Shown here: positions 26,114 through 33,966 of the stretch, piece after piece
How the letters are laid out: every line of letters starts with the position of its first letter
Position numbering within the stretch: position 1 is the stretch's first letter
Assembly (NCBI RefSeq): GCF_033242365.1
Contig: NZ_BTHK01000011.1
Location: 1 to 64,000 of the forward strand
Origin: Lachnoanaerobaculum sanguinis
GTDB lineage: Bacteria > Bacillota > Clostridia > Lachnospirales > Lachnospiraceae
Reading direction: 5' to 3'
Length of the DNA: 64,000 bases
Made by a program: the position numbers and the translations under genes
Notes under the pieces: generated by a model
Told to the model about the DNA's origin: nothing
The model's input: the letters and a program-made list of their open reading frames with translations, nothing else
Database searches by the model: none

Positions 26114-26189
26114 AGCAACAAAAGTTGCTTTCCCGAAATTGATTCGGGATATATTATACGGCATCCTGCCGTGATAAAGTGCGTAGCAC
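26112..26189 (+). other. Four tandem micro-hairpins between rplW and rplB
   Basis: AAAGCAAC-AAAA-GTTGCTTT (26112-26131), CCCGAA/TTCGGG (26132-26148), ACGGCA-TCC-TGCCGT (26158-26172) and GTGC-GTA-GCAC (26179-26189). They fill the 91-nt spacer almost completely up to the rplB ribosome site. The first is followed by only three T. Confidence 0.65.
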
Positions 26190-26204
26190 AAGAAGGAGAA
26201 AAAA

Positions 26205-27053
26205 ATGGGAATAAAGAAATATAGTCCATATACACCGTCAAGAAGAAACATGACAGGTTTGGACTTTAGCGTAATCACAAAGAGTACTCCTGAGAAGTCA
26301 TTATTGGCACCAATTAAGAAGAACTCAGGAAGAAACAATCAGGGTAAAATAACAGTTAGACATCGCGGTGGCGGTGCAAAGAGAAAATACAGAATCATCG
26401 ACTTTAAGAGAAACTCTAAAGACGGAGTTCCTGCAAAAGTTGTTGCTATAGAGTATGATCCGAACAGAACAGCTAACATTGCACTTATTGCATATGTAGA
26501 CGGTGCTAAGGCTTATATACTTGCTCCTGAAGGACTTCAGGTCGGAGCTACAATCGTTAGCGGTTCAGGTGCAGAGGCAAGAGTTGGAAACTGTTTACCA
26601 CTTGCAGAGATTCCTGTAGGTGCACAGATTCACAATATCGAGCTTTATCCGGGAAAGGGCGGACAGCTTGTTCGTTCAGCAGGAAATGTTGCACAGCTTA
26701 TGGCAAAAGAAGGTAAGTATGCAACTCTTCGTCTTCCTTCAGGTGAGATGAGAATGGTTCCAATCATTTGTAGAGCTACTATCGGTGTTGTTGGAAACGG
26801 TGAGCATTCACTTGTTAAGCTTGGTAAAGCCGGAAGAAAGCGTCACATGGGTATAAGACCTACAGTTCGTGGTTCTGTTATGAACCCTAATGACCATCCA
26901 CACGGTGGTGGTGAAGGTAAAACCGGAATCGGTCGTCCGGGTCCATCTACTCCTTGGGGCAAGCCGGCTCTTGGTCTTAAGACTAGAAACAAGAAGAAAC
27001 AGTCTAATAAGTTGATCATCAGAAGAAGAGATGGTAAGGCCGCTACTAAATAA
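26205..27053 (+). CDS. rplB: 50S ribosomal protein L2
   Basis: 282 aa. VRHRGGGAKRKYRIIDFKR, the SH3-like core, and NPNDHPHGGGEGKTGIGRPG with the conserved His near the peptidyl transferase centre. AGAAGGAG precedes ATG 26205. Confidence 0.97.
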   Translation: MGIKKYSPYTPSRRNMTGLDFSVITKSTPEKSLLAPIKKNSGRNNQGKITVRHRGGGAKRKYRIIDFKRNSKDGVPAKVVAIEYDPNRTANIALIAYVDGAKAYILAPEGLQVGATIVSGSGAEARVGNCLPLAEIPVGAQIHNIELYPGKGGQLVRSAGNVAQLMAKEGKYATLRLPSGEMRMVPIICRATIGVVGNGEHSLVKLGKAGRKRHMGIRPTVRGSVMNPNDHPHGGGEGKTGIGRPGPSTPWGKPALGLKTRNKKKQSNKLIIRRRDGKAATK

Positions 27054-27067
27054 AGGAGGAAAGATAA

Positions 27068-27346
27068 ATGTCACGTTCACTTAAAAAAGGACCATTTGCA
27101 GATGCAAGTTTATTAAAGAAAGTTGATGCAATGAATCAGACCGGCGACAAGAGTGTTATTAAAACATGGTCACGCCGTTCAACAATCTTCCCACAGATGG
27201 TAGGTCATACTATTGCTGTTCATGATGGAAGAAAGCATGTTCCGGTATATGTTACCGAGGATATGGTAGGACATAAGCTTGGTGAGTTCGTTGCAACAAG
27301 AACTTACAAAGGACATAAAGCTGACGATAAGAAAGCTTCAAGATAA
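27068..27346 (+). CDS. rpsS: 30S ribosomal protein S19
   Basis: 92 aa; MSRSLKKGPFAD and WSRRSTIFPQMVGHTIAVHDGRKHVPVY are diagnostic. It starts 14 nt after rplB behind AAAGGAGG. Confidence 0.97.
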   Translation: MSRSLKKGPFADASLLKKVDAMNQTGDKSVIKTWSRRSTIFPQMVGHTIAVHDGRKHVPVYVTEDMVGHKLGEFVATRTYKGHKADDKKASR

Positions 27347-27372
27347 GAGAGGGTTGAAAGGAGGTTTTTTAA

Positions 27373-27759
27373 ATGGCAAAAGGACATAGATCCCAGATTA
27401 AAAGAGAAAGAAATGCAGTTAAGGACACCAGACCATCAGCTAAGCTCTCATATGCCAGAGTACCTGTTCAGAAAGCATGTTTCGTGCTTGATGCAATCAG
27501 AGGAAAGAATGTTGGTGAGGCTTTGGGTATTCTTATGTATAGCCCAAGATATGCGTCAAGTGTTATCAAGAAATTGGTAGAGTCGGCAGTAGCTAATGCT
27601 GAGAACAATAACAATTTAGATCCTTCTAAATTATATATTGCAGAGTGTTATGCAAGTGATGGCCCTATAATGAAGAGAATTAAGCCAAGAGCACAGGGTA
27701 GAGCTTATCGTATTGAGAAGAGAATGAGCCATATCACAGTGGTCTTAGATGAAAGATAG
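27373..27759 (+). CDS. rplV: 50S ribosomal protein L22
   Basis: 128 aa with a short basic N-terminal extension (MAKGHRSQIKRERN). Body AKLSYARVPVQKACFVLDAIRG; the tunnel hairpin IMKRIKPRAQGRAYRIEKR is intact, with no macrolide-type insertion visible. Confidence 0.97.
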   Translation: MAKGHRSQIKRERNAVKDTRPSAKLSYARVPVQKACFVLDAIRGKNVGEALGILMYSPRYASSVIKKLVESAVANAENNNNLDPSKLYIAECYASDGPIMKRIKPRAQGRAYRIEKRMSHITVVLDER

Positions 27760-27773
27760 GAGGAGACGCGAAA

Positions 27774-28430
27774 ATGGGACAGAAAGTTAATCCACATGGA
27801 CTTAGAGTCGGTGTTATAAAAGACTGGAGCTCCAGATGGTACGCTGATAAGGATTTCGCTGATTGTTTAGTAGAAGACTACAATATCAGAAAGTTCTTAA
27901 AGAACAAGCTTTATTCAGCAAGCGTATCAGATATTGAAATAGAGCGTGCTTCAGACAGAGTTAGAATAATACTTCATACTGCAAGACCGGGTGTTGTTAT
28001 CGGTAAGCAGGGTGCAGAAGTTGAGAAATTAAAGAAGGAAGTATCAAAGTTTACAGATAAGAAAGTATTCATTGATATCAAAGAAATCAAGAGACCTGAC
28101 AGAGATGCACAGCTTGTAGCTGAGAGCATTGCTACACAGCTTGAGAACCGTATATCATTCCGTAGAGCAATGAAGTCAACAATGTCAAGAAGTATGAAGG
28201 CAGGAGTACTTGGTATCAAGGCAAGCTGCTCAGGACGTCTTGGCGGTGCCGACATGGCTCGTACAGAGTTCTATTCAGAGGGTACAATTCCTCTTCAGAC
28301 ATTAAGAGCTGACATTCAGTATGGTTTTGCTGAGGCAAACACAACATACGGTAAAGTTGGTGTTAAGGTTTGGATATATACCGGTGAGGTGCTTCCTCAA
28401 AGAAAAACACAGGAAGGGAGCGTAAAATAA
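27774..28430 (+). CDS. rpsC: 30S ribosomal protein S3
   Basis: 218 aa; MGQKVNPHGLRVGVIKDW, KH-domain loop VVIGKQGAEVEKL and the C-terminal ADIQYGFAEANTTYGKVGVKVWIY. It sits at the mRNA entry channel. Confidence 0.97.
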   Translation: MGQKVNPHGLRVGVIKDWSSRWYADKDFADCLVEDYNIRKFLKNKLYSASVSDIEIERASDRVRIILHTARPGVVIGKQGAEVEKLKKEVSKFTDKKVFIDIKEIKRPDRDAQLVAESIATQLENRISFRRAMKSTMSRSMKAGVLGIKASCSGRLGGADMARTEFYSEGTIPLQTLRADIQYGFAEANTTYGKVGVKVWIYTGEVLPQRKTQEGSVK

Positions 28431-28431
28431 T

Positions 28432-28869
28432 ATGTTAATGCCTAAGAGAGTAAAGCGTAGAAAACAGTTTAGAGGTTCTATGGCCGGAAAGGCCTTAAGA
28501 GGCAATAAGATCACTTATGGTGAGTATGGTTTAGTGTCCCTTGATCCTTGTTGGATAAAGTCAAACCAGATAGAGGCTGCCAGAGTTGCTATGACTCGTT
28601 ATATCAAGCGTGGTGGTAAAGTTTGGATAAAGATTTTCCCTGATAAGCCTGTTACAGCAAAACCTGCTGAGACTCGAATGGGTTCAGGTAAGGGATCTAC
28701 AGAATATTGGGTAGCTGTTGTAAAGCCGGGTCGTGTATTATTTGAGATCGCAGGCGTACCTGAAGAGGTTGCCAGAGAGGCTCTTCGTCTTGCAATGCAT
28801 AAGCTTCCTTGCAGATGTAAGATAGTTTCAAAGGCTGATTTGGAAGGCGGTGAAGCAAGTGAAAACTAA
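28432..28869 (+). CDS. rplP: 50S ribosomal protein L16
   Basis: 145 aa; MLMPKRVKRRKQFRG start and GSGKGSTEYWVAVVKPGRVLFE are typical. It begins 1 nt after rpsC; its end overlaps rpmC. Confidence 0.96.
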   Translation: MLMPKRVKRRKQFRGSMAGKALRGNKITYGEYGLVSLDPCWIKSNQIEAARVAMTRYIKRGGKVWIKIFPDKPVTAKPAETRMGSGKGSTEYWVAVVKPGRVLFEIAGVPEEVAREALRLAMHKLPCRCKIVSKADLEGGEASEN

Positions 28870-29065
28870 GAATTATGTAAACGAATTAAAGTCAAAAAGC
28901 TTAGAACAGTTAAATGAGGAATTGGTTTCCGCAAAGAAGGAACTTTTCAACCTTAGATTCCAAAATGCAACCAGCCAGTTGGATAACACTTCAAGAATTA
29001 AGGAAGTTCGTAGAAACATTGCCAGAATTCAGACAGTTATCACTGAGAATGCAAAATTGGCATAA
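28859..29065 (+). CDS. rpmC: 50S ribosomal protein L29
   Basis: 68 aa helical hairpin protein. I chose GTG 28859 (GGAAGGCGG 8 nt before it) over GTG 28850, which lies inside that ribosome site. The body is ELKSKSLEQLNEELVSAKKE then RFQNATSQLDNTSRIKEVRR. It overlaps rplP by 11 nt. Confidence 0.93.
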   Translation: MKTKNYVNELKSKSLEQLNEELVSAKKELFNLRFQNATSQLDNTSRIKEVRRNIARIQTVITENAKLA

Positions 29066-29083
29066 AGATAAAGGAGATAAACC

Positions 29084-29338
29084 GTGGAGAGAAATCTTAG
29101 AAAAACCCGTATCGGCAAGGTTGTTAGCGATAAGATGGATAAGACAATCACTGTTGCAATCGAAGACCATGTAAAGCATCCACTTTATGGCAAGATTGTA
29201 AAGAAGACTGTTAAGTTCAAAGCACATGATGAAAAGAATGAATGTAACATTGGCGATACTGTAAAGATTATGGAGACAAGACCTCTTTCAAAAGATAAGA
29301 GATGGAGACTTGTACAGATAATTGAGAAGGCAAAATAA
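29084..29338 (+). CDS. rpsQ: 30S ribosomal protein S17
   Basis: 84 aa, GTG start behind AAAGGAG. RNLRKTRIGKVVSDKMDKTI, HPLYGKIVKKTVKFKAHDE and GDTVKIMETRPLSKDKRWRL fit the OB-fold protein S17. Confidence 0.97.
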   Translation: MERNLRKTRIGKVVSDKMDKTITVAIEDHVKHPLYGKIVKKTVKFKAHDEKNECNIGDTVKIMETRPLSKDKRWRLVQIIEKAK

Positions 29339-29362
29339 TTTAGGTAGGAAGGAGTATCCGGC

Positions 29363-29731
29363 ATGATTCAGCAGGAAACAAGATTGAAGGTAGCCGATAA
29401 CACCGGAGCAAAGGAATTGCTTACAATTCGTGTTATGGGTGGTTCAACTAGAAGATATGCTCATATCGGCGATATAATCGTCGCTACCGTTAAAGATGCA
29501 ACACCAGGCGGTGTTGTAAAGAAAGGTGATGTTGTTAAGGCTGTTGTAGTAAGATCAGTCAATAGCACACGCCGTAAAGACGGTTCATACATCAGATTCG
29601 ATGAAAACGCAGCAGTTATAATCAAGGATGACAAGACTCCAAGAGGTACTCGTATCTTTGGACCGGTTGCAAGAGAACTTCGTGAGAAGCATTTCATGAA
29701 GATTGTATCTCTCGCACCTGAAGTATTATAA
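29363..29731 (+). CDS. rplN: 50S ribosomal protein L14
   Basis: 122 aa; MIQQETRLKVADNTGAKEL, VKKGDVVKAVVVR and RGTRIFGPVARELRE are diagnostic. AAGGAG ribosome site. Confidence 0.97.
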   Translation: MIQQETRLKVADNTGAKELLTIRVMGGSTRRYAHIGDIIVATVKDATPGGVVKKGDVVKAVVVRSVNSTRRKDGSYIRFDENAAVIIKDDKTPRGTRIFGPVARELREKHFMKIVSLAPEVL

Positions 29732-29742
29732 GGAGGTCTAGC

Positions 29743-30048
29743 GTGCATAAAATCAAAAGAGACGATATGGTTAAGATCATATCTGGAAAAGATAGAGGCA
29801 AGACAGGTAAAGTATTAAAGGTTGATACTAAGAAGAACAGAGTAGTAGTTGAAGGCTGTAATATGATTACAAAGCATACAAAACCAAGTATGGCTAACCA
29901 GAACGGTGGAATCGTAAATACAGAGGGAACTATTGATATATCAAATGTAATGTTAGTTGTTGACGGTAAGGCTACAAGAGTCGGTTTTGAAGTAAAAGAC
30001 GGCAAGAAGGTTCGTGTAGCTAAGAAGACCGGCAAGGCTATCGACTAA
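29743..30048 (+). CDS. rplX: 50S ribosomal protein L24
   Basis: 101 aa, GTG start behind AAGGAGG. KOW motif VKIISGKDRGKTGKVLKV and a central VEGCNMITKHTKPS. An assembly initiator protein. Confidence 0.96.
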   Translation: MHKIKRDDMVKIISGKDRGKTGKVLKVDTKKNRVVVEGCNMITKHTKPSMANQNGGIVNTEGTIDISNVMLVVDGKATRVGFEVKDGKKVRVAKKTGKAID

Positions 30049-30065
30049 TTGGAAAGGAGGAAAAC

Positions 30066-30605
30066 ATGACAAGATTAAGGGAAACATATGAGAACGAAAT
30101 CGTTGCAAAGATGATTGAGAAGTTTGGCTATAAGAATCCTATGCAGGTACCAAAGCTTGATAAGATCGTTATCAACATGGCTGTTGGTGAAGCAAAAGAT
30201 AATGCAAAAGTATTAGATGCTGCAGTTAGAGATCTTGAAATTATCTCCGGACAAAAGGCGGTAGTTACAAAGGCAAAGAAATCAGTTGCTAACTTTAAAC
30301 TTAGAGAGGGTATGCCTATAGGTTGTAAGGTAACTCTTCGTGGTTCAAAGATGTATGAGTTTGCTGACAGACTTATAAATCTTGCTCTTCCTAGAGTGCG
30401 TGACTTTAGAGGTGTAAATCCTAATGCATTTGATGGCAGAGGAAATTATGCTCTTGGAGTTAAGGAACAGCTTATCTTCCCTGAGATAGAGTATGATAAG
30501 ATTGATAAAGTGCGTGGTATGGATGTTATATTCGTTACTACAGCAAACACAGATGAAGAAGCTAGAGAACTTTTGACATTATTCAATATGCCATTTTTCA
30601 AATAA
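30066..30605 (+). CDS. rplE: 50S ribosomal protein L5
   Basis: 179 aa; LDKIVINMAVGEAKDN, ISGQKAVVTKAKKSVANFKLREG and VRDFRGVNPNAFDGRGNYALG. It binds 5S rRNA. Its ribosome site is GGAAAGGAGG. Confidence 0.97.
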   Translation: MTRLRETYENEIVAKMIEKFGYKNPMQVPKLDKIVINMAVGEAKDNAKVLDAAVRDLEIISGQKAVVTKAKKSVANFKLREGMPIGCKVTLRGSKMYEFADRLINLALPRVRDFRGVNPNAFDGRGNYALGVKEQLIFPEIEYDKIDKVRGMDVIFVTTANTDEEARELLTLFNMPFFK

Positions 30606-30622
30606 TTTAGGAGGAAGATTTC

Positions 30623-30808
30623 ATGGCAAAGACTTCAATGAAGATTAAGCAGGCTAGACCGGCAAAATTCTCTACAAGAGAATACAGCAGATGCAAAATC
30701 TGCGGTCGTCCACATGCTTATCTTAAAAAGTATGGTATCTGTAGAATTTGCTTCCGTGAATTGGCTTATAAGGGTCAAATCCCGGGAGTTAAGAAAGCCA
30801 GCTGGTAG
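30623..30808 (+). CDS. rpsZ: 30S ribosomal protein S14, zinc-binding (type Z)
   Basis: 61 aa with the zinc ribbon CKIC and CRIC, the short zinc form typical of Firmicutes. It stops with TAG, which is also the first three bases of the 169-nt repeat that follows; nearly all other genes in this operon stop with TAA. Confidence 0.96.
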   Translation: MAKTSMKIKQARPAKFSTREYSRCKICGRPHAYLKKYGICRICFRELAYKGQIPGVKKASW

Positions 30809-30974
30809 GCATTGAGCACTTAATGAGCACAAACGAAGTGCCGTGCGAATTTAGTGCGAAAGCCCGTCCCGAGACATTGAACACTTAGTGAACACGTAGT
30901 GTGAACTTAGTGTGAAAGTCGTTCGCGACACTCAGCGAAAACAAAGTTTGAGCGCTAGTGGAGTCGAACCAACC
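30806..30974 (+). repeat. 169-nt intergenic repeat, copy 1 (between rpsZ and rpsH)
   Basis: Direct repeat of 31488-31656: the same length with no gaps, and only three differences in the last 104 nt. It contains two long hairpins. Hairpin 1 arms are 30816-30830 and 30843-30857; hairpin 2 arms are 30881-30895 and 30899-30913. Each arm pair has a T-T mismatch and a tandem G-A/A-G pair in the same place, and a second tandem G-A/A-G at the base (TTGA...GAAA). A small GTCG-TTCG-CGAC hairpin and a CTAGTGGAGTCGAACC segment follow. Confidence 0.85.
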
Positions 30975-31088
30975 TTGCAAACATATGTATGCGAATGTCG
31001 AGTGGACGTTGTAAAGTTGCAAAAAGCTTAATCGAAGTAAAAAAGTAGTAATCAGATACATTTAAAATAAACAGGAGGAAAAAATTCC
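30975..31088. other. Repeat tail and rpsH upstream region
   Basis: A stretch ending GAATGTCGAGTGGAC (to about 31006) is shared with the tail of copy 2 (to about 31727). The remainder is AT-rich with AGGAGG at 31073-31078 for rpsH. No gene. Confidence 0.6.
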
Positions 31089-31490
31089 ATGACAATGAGC
31101 GATCCAATTGCAGATATGCTTACCAGAATCAGAAATGCAAATACTGCAAAACATGACTCAGTTGATATTCCTTCCTCAAAGATGAAAATAGCAATAGCTA
31201 ACATACTTGTAGAAGAAGGTTATGTAGAGAAGTACGAACTTGTTGACAATGGTAACTTCAAGGATATCAGAATATTCTTAAAGTATACAGCTAACAAGAG
31301 CGAGAGAATAATAAGTGGATTGAAGAGAATTTCAAAGCCGGGCTTACGTATATACGCAAGCAGAGAAGAGCTTCCAAGAGTTCTTGGCGGTCTTGGAACA
31401 GCTATTATTTCAACAAATAACGGCGTTATCACAGACAAAGAAGCAAGAAAGCTTAACGTAGGTGGAGAAGTATTAGCTTTCGTTTGGTAG
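31089..31490 (+). CDS. rpsH: 30S ribosomal protein S8
   Basis: 133 aa; MSDPIADMLTRIRNANTA, KPGLRIYASREELPRVLGG and the C-terminal GGEVLAFVW. ATG 31089 is 10 nt after AGGAGG. S8 is a known autoregulator of spc operons in enterobacteria. Here it is the only gene between the two 169-nt repeats, and its TAG stop is again the first bases of the repeat. Confidence 0.97.
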   Translation: MTMSDPIADMLTRIRNANTAKHDSVDIPSSKMKIAIANILVEEGYVEKYELVDNGNFKDIRIFLKYTANKSERIISGLKRISKPGLRIYASREELPRVLGGLGTAIISTNNGVITDKEARKLNVGGEVLAFVW

Positions 31491-31656
31491 GCATTGAACA
31501 CTTAACGAACGCGAGCAAAGCGAAGCGTGAGTTTAGTGTGAAAGCCCGTCCCGAGACATTGAACACTTAGTGAACACGCAGTGTGAACTTAGTGTGAAAG
31601 TCGTTCGCGACACTCAGCGAAAACGAAGTTTGAGCGCTAGTGGAGTCGAACCCACC
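31488..31656 (+). repeat. 169-nt intergenic repeat, copy 2 (between rpsH and rplF)
   Basis: Second copy. Hairpin 1 arms 31498-31512 and 31525-31539; hairpin 2 arms 31563-31577 and 31581-31595. Hairpin 1 differs from copy 1 in sequence, yet the base pairs are kept by paired changes and the tandem G-A/A-G and T-T positions do not move. This is covariation between copies, strong evidence for a functional fold. Confidence 0.85.
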
Positions 31657-31863
31657 GGCAGATATACGTTTGCCGATGTCGAGTGGATGCCGCCCGGCAC
31701 ATTTGTGTATGCAAATGTCGAGTGGACAAAACAAATATAAATTAAGTTTCAACTCTAATAGCAGTAGTCATAAAGAAATATTTCTTTAATGGCTGCCTAT
31801 TAGATGATATAAACCTGAAAACCTGAGCGAAAAGCTCACGATAAATTTAAGGAGGAAGACGGC
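31657..31863. other. Hairpin-rich tail of copy 2 and rplF upstream region
   Basis: No gene. Two units of hairpin plus ATGTCGAGTGGA: GGCA...TGCC (about 31657-31674) and CATTTG/CAAATG (about 31698-31716), with TGCCG-CC-CGGCA between them. Further on lie a hairpin TAATAGCAG/CTGCCTATTA (31756-31802) enclosing AAAGAAAT/ATTTCTTT, and GAGC-GAAAA-GCTC. AAGGAGG serves rplF. Confidence 0.6.
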
Positions 31864-32406
31864 ATGTCACGAATTGGAAGAATGCCTATCGCAATTCCGG
31901 CAGGAGTAACTGTTACAATTGCAGAAAATAATCATGTGACTGTAAAAGGTCCTAAGGGTACACTTGAGAGAGCATTACCTGTAGAAATGACTATTAAGCA
32001 GGAAGGTGATGATATTGTAGTAACTAGACCAAATGACTTAAAGAAGAATAAGGCATTACACGGTCTCACAAGAACTCTTATACATAACATGGTAGTAGGT
32101 GTAACCGAAGGCTATGAGAAGGTACTTGAGGTAAACGGTGTTGGTTACAGAGCAGCAAAGCAAGGAAACAAGCTTGTACTTTCACTCGGATATTCACATC
32201 CTGTAGAGATGGAAGATCCTGAAGGTATCACATCTGTTCTTGACGGACAGAACATCATAAAGATTCAGGGTATTGACAAGGAAAAAGTTGGTCAGTACGC
32301 TGCTGAAATAAGAGGCAAGAGAAAGCCTGAGCCATATAAGGGCAAGGGTATCAAATACTCTACTGAAGTTATCAGACGTAAAGTCGGTAAGACCGGTAAG
32401 AAATAA
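31864..32406 (+). CDS. rplF: 50S ribosomal protein L6
   Basis: 180 aa, two homologous domains. MSRIGRMPIAIPAGV start; C-terminal RGKRKPEPYKGKGIKY motif that contacts the sarcin-ricin region. Confidence 0.97.
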   Translation: MSRIGRMPIAIPAGVTVTIAENNHVTVKGPKGTLERALPVEMTIKQEGDDIVVTRPNDLKKNKALHGLTRTLIHNMVVGVTEGYEKVLEVNGVGYRAAKQGNKLVLSLGYSHPVEMEDPEGITSVLDGQNIIKIQGIDKEKVGQYAAEIRGKRKPEPYKGKGIKYSTEVIRRKVGKTGKK

Positions 32407-32421
32407 TAGGAGGGTAAGTAA

Positions 32422-32790
32422 ATGGTTAGCAAAAAATCAAAAAGCGATCTTAGAACTAAGAAGCATTACAGATTACGTAATCGTCTCAGCGGAACAACTG
32501 AGAGACCACGTCTTGCTGTATTTAGAAGTAACAACCATATGTACGCTCAGATTATTGACGACACAGTGGGAAATACAGTAGTTAGTGCCTCAACACTTGA
32601 GAAGAGTGCAAGAGCGGAGCTTTCAAAGACAAATGATGTAGATGCTGCAGCATTCGTTGGAACTCTTATTGCAAAGAGAGCACTTGAGAAGGGTATAGAC
32701 AAAGTTGTGTTTGATAGAGGAGGATTCATCTATCAGGGTAAGATTGCCGCACTTGCAGAAGCTGCACGTGAAGCAGGATTACAATTCTAA
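32422..32790 (+). CDS. rplR: 50S ribosomal protein L18
   Basis: 122 aa; RLSGTTERPRLAVFRSNNHM and VVFDRGGFIYQGKIAALAEAAREAGL. A 5S rRNA-binding protein; AGGAGG upstream. Confidence 0.97.
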   Translation: MVSKKSKSDLRTKKHYRLRNRLSGTTERPRLAVFRSNNHMYAQIIDDTVGNTVVSASTLEKSARAELSKTNDVDAAAFVGTLIAKRALEKGIDKVVFDRGGFIYQGKIAALAEAAREAGLQF

Positions 32791-32807
32791 TAGGAGGAGA
32801 AACATAC

Positions 32808-33317
32808 ATGAAGAGACAAATCATCGATCCAAGCAAATTGGAGTTAAATGACAGAGTCGTAAATATCAAGCGTGTATCCAAAACCGTAAAGGGTGGACGT
32901 ACAATGAAGTTTTCTGCTCTTGTTGTTGTAGGTGACGGTAATGGTCATGTCGGTATCGGTCTTGGTAAAGCAGGAGAGGTACCTGAGGCTATCCGTAAAG
33001 GTAAAGAAGCTGCAACTAAGTCATTAGTTGAAGTTAGAATAGATGAGAATTTCAGTGTACCACATGATTACACAGGAAAATTCGGAAGTGCAAGTGTTCT
33101 TTTAAAGAGAGCACCTGAAGGTACAGGTATCATCGCAGGTGGCCCTGCCCGTGCGGTATTGGAGCTTGCAGGATATAAGAATATCCGTTCAAAGTCTTTA
33201 GGTTCAAATAACAAGACAAATGTATGTCTTGCTACACTTGCAGGTTTAGCAGCACTTAAGACTCCTGAGGAGATTGCAAAACTCCGTGGAAAGTCAGTTG
33301 AAGAAATATTAGCATAA
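32808..33317 (+). CDS. rpsE: 30S ribosomal protein S5
   Basis: 169 aa; VSKTVKGGRTMKFSALVVVG and GHVGIGLGKAGEVPEAIRKG with the C-terminal KSLGSNNKTN. It contributes to decoding fidelity. Confidence 0.97.
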   Translation: MKRQIIDPSKLELNDRVVNIKRVSKTVKGGRTMKFSALVVVGDGNGHVGIGLGKAGEVPEAIRKGKEAATKSLVEVRIDENFSVPHDYTGKFGSASVLLKRAPEGTGIIAGGPARAVLELAGYKNIRSKSLGSNNKTNVCLATLAGLAALKTPEEIAKLRGKSVEEILA

Positions 33318-33329
33318 TAGGAGGAAAAT

Positions 33330-33509
33330 ATGGCAAAGTTAAAAATTACATTGGTTAAATCCCCTATCGGTGCTATCCCAAAACAGAGAGCAACTGTAGA
33401 GGCGCTTGGTTTAAGAAAATTAAACAAGACAGTGGAAATGCCTGATAATGATGCTGTAAGAGGCATGATTTGGCATGTAAGACATCTTGTAAAAGTTGAA
33501 GAAGTCTAA
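33330..33509 (+). CDS. rpmD: 50S ribosomal protein L30
   Basis: Short gene of 59 aa. It begins MAKLKITLVKSPIGAIPKQR, contains ALGLRKLNKTVEMPDN, and ends WHVRHLVKVEEV. AGGAGG lies just before ATG 33330. L30 is expected exactly here, between rpsE and rplO. Confidence 0.95.
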   Translation: MAKLKITLVKSPIGAIPKQRATVEALGLRKLNKTVEMPDNDAVRGMIWHVRHLVKVEEV

Positions 33510-33525
33510 AGAAGGAGGTGTAGTT

Positions 33526-33966
33526 ATGGATTTATCTAATTTACAGCCTGCATTAGGCTCAAAGCATAGCGATAATTTCAGACGTGGCCGTGGACATGGT
33601 TCAGGTAACGGTAAGACTGCCGGTAAGGGTCACAAGGGTCAGAAAGCTCGTTCAGGTGCTACAAGACCGGGATTCGAAGGTGGACAGATGCCATTATACA
33701 GACGTATCCCTAAGAGAGGATTTACAAATCGTAACTCTAAGGATATCGTAGCTGTAAACATTTCTGTTCTTGATCGTCTTGAGGACGGTATAGAAGTTAC
33801 TCCTGAGACATTAGTAGCTGCAGGAATAATCAAAAATACAAGAGATGGAGTTAAACTCTTAGGAAACGGTTCATTAACAAAGAAGTTCAATATCAAGTAT
33901 ATTGCTGTTAGTGAAAGCGCAAAAGCTAAGATTGAAGCCGCAGGCGGAACTTGTGAGGTGATCTAA
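33526..33966 (+). CDS. rplO: 50S ribosomal protein L15
   Basis: 146 aa from ATG 33526 (GAAGGAGG upstream); the frame is open back to 33496 but that part overlaps the rpmD end. The glycine-rich RRGRGHGSGNGKTAGKGHKG and GFEGGQMPLYRRIPKRGF are diagnostic. The stop TAATG overlaps secY. Confidence 0.97.
   Translation: MDLSNLQPALGSKHSDNFRRGRGHGSGNGKTAGKGHKGQKARSGATRPGFEGGQMPLYRRIPKRGFTNRNSKDIVAVNISVLDRLEDGIEVTPETLVAAGIIKNTRDGVKLLGNGSLTKKFNIKYIAVSESAKAKIEAAGGTCEVI

Noticed and set aside
30940..31656. tRNA-like sequence on the minus strand (GGTTCGACTCC) inside the 169-nt repeats
   Set aside because: Only a T-arm-like stretch is present; the stem is one pair short and there is no acceptor, D or anticodon arm.
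30806..31656. Insertion sequence or MITE at the repeats
   Set aside because: No transposase, and no terminal inverted repeats flanked by a target duplication; the paired changes point to a selected fold. A mobile origin is not excluded.
30806..31727. CRISPR array
   Set aside because: Only two long copies separated by a ribosomal protein gene, no regular spacers and no cas genes.
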